Below, one piece after another: positions 62,049-64,000 of a DNA stretch of 64,000 nucleotides. The stretch is from Clostridium lundense DSM 17049. GTDB taxonomy: Bacteria > Bacillota > Clostridia > Clostridiales > Clostridiaceae. Where the stretch lies: positions 248,001-312,000 of the forward strand of contig NZ_JHVC01000003.1 in NCBI RefSeq assembly GCF_000619945.1. Direction: 5' to 3'. Position numbers and translations under genes: made by a program. The notes under the pieces are model-generated. The model was not told the origin of the DNA, ran no database searches, and worked only from the letters and a program-made list of their open reading frames with translations. Within the stretch, counting starts at the first letter, position 1. Every line of letters begins with the position of its first letter.

Positions 62049-63233
62049 TCATACAAATAAATTTTTAATTCCCATTAATGATTTTCCTCCAGCATAAGCT
62101 GAAATTATAACTACTATTATTCCTAAAACAAGAAGCCACATGGGATGTTTATAATCTCCCACTATGTTTTTATTTACAGATGCTACTAACATAATTGCTA
62201 AGGTAATAGGTAATATTAATCCATTTAATGACCCTGCCAATATCAATAATTTAACTGGCTGTCCAATGGTAATAAATATAATAGTAGATACTAAAATAAA
62301 ACCTATTATCCACTTGTTAGAGTTTTTATCAATAGATTCAGATAGAGTTCTTAAAAATGATACAGATGTATATGCTGCTCCTACCACTGAGGTTATTGCA
62401 GCAGCTGCTATTACTATGCCAAAGAATTTATACCCTATATTTCCTGCTGCTATTTTAAAAGCTGATGCTGGTGGATTAGATGGATCTAATTTATTTCCTG
62501 CATAAACTACTCCCAAAACAGCTAAGAAAAGCAATATTCTCATAATAGAAGAAACTGTAATACCTAATCCTGAAGATTTTGTTATTTCTCCTACATTTTC
62601 TTTACCAGTTATACCTGCATCTATAAGTCTATGCCCTCCTGAAAATGTAATATACCCTCCAACAGTACCACCTACTAATGTAACAATTGGAAAGAAATCT
62701 ATTTTCTTAGGCATAATGCTTCTTTGTAATGCTAATCCTATTGGAGGTTTGGTTACTATAGCTACATAAGCTACCAATAAAATCATTATTGCCCCTAGTA
62801 CTATAGTGAGTTTATCCATAGCTTTTCCCATTTCTTTAGATAGGAATATGGCAATACATAAAGCTGCTGATATCACTGCACCAACTTTTAAATTTAACCC
62901 ACAGATAACATTTAGTCCCATAGCTGCCCCACCTACATTGCCTATATTAAATGCAAGACCTCCAAGTGCTACAATAAAAGCTACAAAATACCCAAGTCCA
63001 GGTAACAACTTATTAGCTATATCTTGAGCTCTCATGCCAGATACTCCAATAACTCTCCAAACGTTTAATTGAGCTCCTATAGTTAAAATAATAGATATTA
63101 ATATTACAAAGGCAAAATCTCCCTTATATTTTTCTGTAAAAGTTGCAGTTTGAGTTAGAAAACCAGGTCCTATCGAAGAAGTAGCCATAAGAAATGCAGC
63201 TCCTAAAAGAGCAGATAAATTCTTTTTCTTCAT
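62049..63233 (-). CDS. NRAMP-family transporter (YcsG-like)
   Basis: The 394-residue protein has about eleven transmembrane segments and begins SALLGAAFLMATSSIGPGFLTQTATF, as in the divergent NRAMP members found in 5-oxoproline operons. Because of its place between pxpA and pxpB it may transport 5-oxoproline or a related compound rather than a metal; the canonical NRAMP metal-binding DPGN is replaced here by SIGPG. This is an inference. Confidence 0.85.
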   Translation of the reverse strand: MKKKNLSALLGAAFLMATSSIGPGFLTQTATFTEKYKGDFAFVILISIILTIGAQLNVWRVIGVSGMRAQDIANKLLPGLGYFVAFIVALGGLAFNIGNVGGAAMGLNVICGLNLKVGAVISAALCIAIFLSKEMGKAMDKLTIVLGAIMILLVAYVAIVTKPPIGLALQRSIMPKKIDFFPIVTLVGGTVGGYITFSGGHRLIDAGITGKENVGEITKSSGLGITVSSIMRILLFLAVLGVVYAGNKLDPSNPPASAFKIAAGNIGYKFFGIVIAAAAITSVVGAAYTSVSFLRTLSESIDKNSNKWIIGFILVSTIIFITIGQPVKLLILAGSLNGLILPITLAIMLVASVNKNIVGDYKHPMWLLVLGIIVVIISAYAGGKSLMGIKNLFV

Positions 63234-63253
63234 AATTATCCCCCTTATTTTTA

Positions 63254-64000
63254 TTAAACAAACTCTCTAAGTGGTTTTATTTGTATTCCATCTTCCTCCA
63301 ATTTTTCTCTTATAAACTTAACAAAAGCCACTGCTTCAGGGTTATCTCCATGAACGCATATAGAATCAGCTCTTATCTCTATTTCTTCCCCTGTAATAGC
63401 TTTTACTTTGCCATACTTAACCATAGATTTTACTCTTTCTATTGCTAGATCTCTATCATGTATTACTGAACCAGGAAGTTTTCTAGAAACCAATGTTCCA
63501 TCTGGGTTATAAGCTCTATCTGCAAAAACTTCTTCTGCTACTTTAAGTCCCACTTCTTTTCCTGCCCTCACCATTTCACTTCCTGCAAGAGCAAGTAAAA
63601 TAATATCTTTATCTACTTCATATATTCCTTTAGCTATTTCTAATGATAATTTATAATCTACTGCTGCTATATTATAAAAAGCTCCATGAAGCTTTACATG
63701 CTGAACTTCTGCTCCTTTAGCTCTAGCAAAAGCTTGAAGTGCCCCTAGCTGATATATTACATAGTTTTTCCCTTCCTCAGGGGTTATGTCCATTTTTCTT
63801 CTACCGAAACCTAGTAAGTCAGGAAATCCAGGATGAGCTCCTATTCCTAATCCATTTTTAACCCCTATCCCTATTGTTTTTTCCATAACCATTGGATCTC
63901 CTGCATGCCATCCACAGCCTATATTAGCTGAAGAAACATATTTAAGCACTTCTTCATCCATACCTATTTTATAATTTCCAAAGCTTTCCCCAAGGTCGCT
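63254..64000 (-). CDS. pxpA: 5-oxoprolinase subunit A, LamB/YcsF family (cut at 5-prime end)
   Basis: The frame continues to the right edge without a start: the residues before the internal Met at 63961 read SDLGESFGNYKIG, which belongs to the family N terminus (NCDLGESFG). So 249 codons are present and only the first few (about 6-8) are missing. Family motifs are SSANIGCGWHAGDP, GIGAHPGFPDLLGFGRR, LQAFARAKGAEVQHVKLHG and SICVHGDNPEAV. It is the first visible gene of the oxoprolinase operon. Confidence 0.95.
   Translation of the reverse strand, partial: SDLGESFGNYKIGMDEEVLKYVSSANIGCGWHAGDPMVMEKTIGIGVKNGLGIGAHPGFPDLLGFGRRKMDITPEEGKNYVIYQLGALQAFARAKGAEVQHVKLHGAFYNIAAVDYKLSLEIAKGIYEVDKDIILLALAGSEMVRAGKEVGLKVAEEVFADRAYNPDGTLVSRKLPGSVIHDRDLAIERVKSMVKYGKVKAITGEEIEIRADSICVHGDNPEAVAFVKFIREKLEEDGIQIKPLREFV

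Overview
The window looks like chromosomal DNA of a low-GC, spore-forming, anaerobic Firmicute. The base composition, the strong AGGAGG-type ribosome sites, frequent TTG starts, T-box leaders and CotF-like coat genes all point to Clostridium sensu stricto, most likely the proteolytic C. botulinum / C. sporogenes group (the group is an inference). I see no prophage, transposase, CRISPR array or rRNA. Genes are short operons on both strands, separated by intrinsic terminators.

Layout. 1-5.9 kb: a MutS-related membrane protein cut by the left edge, a Met/Gly/Gln repeat protein, a MIF-like tautomerase, a nucleotidyltransferase, an amidohydrolase and a DUF4349 lipoprotein. 6.0-6.6 kb: a minus-strand unit with promoter, ribosome site and terminator but no long ORF. 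6.7-15.3 kb: a PAS-GGDEF-EAL protein, an M48 membrane protease, a 1-Cys peroxiredoxin, a T-box controlled tryptophan transporter, a DUF2156 protein and an alpha/beta hydrolase. 15.5-26.5 kb: an M16C protease, an AbrB-like regulator, a CHAP-SH3 wall hydrolase, a HesB-like protein, a DMT transporter, a multi-PAS histidine kinase and an OmpR-type two-component pair. 26.6-30.8 kb: a GntR-controlled ABC exporter with three related permeases, then a pseudo-receiver protein. 30.9-36.5 kb: SDR, thiol peroxidase, DUF3892, a wall hydrolase, a leucine-rich-repeat protein and TrmB. 36.5-42.3 kb: an ABC-2 exporter and a DesK/NarL-type pair preceded by a site-2 protease. 42.6-47.4 kb: surface proteins, PhoH, two coat proteins and tRNA-Glu. 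47.6-51.6 kb: BrnQ behind two tandem T-boxes, a glutamine-amidotransferase-like hydrolase and a PduX-like kinase. 51.8-56 kb: a cobalamin riboswitch with a BtuFCD operon, then two small genes each behind a Fur-like box. 56-64 kb: T-box controlled AsnA, glutamate dehydrogenase, a patatin phospholipase and the 5-oxoprolinase operon, cut by the right edge.

Themes. Amino-acid metabolism is strongly represented: four T-box leaders (Trp, two before brnQ, Asn), glutamate dehydrogenase, 5-oxoproline use and a PuuD-like hydrolase. A second theme is cobalamin and iron. Signalling is dense: three histidine kinases, two ordinary response regulators, one EAL protein and one receiver whose phospho-acceptor Asp is replaced by Glu.

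The most unusual feature is a dispersed intergenic repeat with the core AGAGTACAG. It appears in at least seven places, usually just after a stop codon and often next to a short terminator hairpin, and it forms the end of at least two proteins (BrnQ and TrmB).
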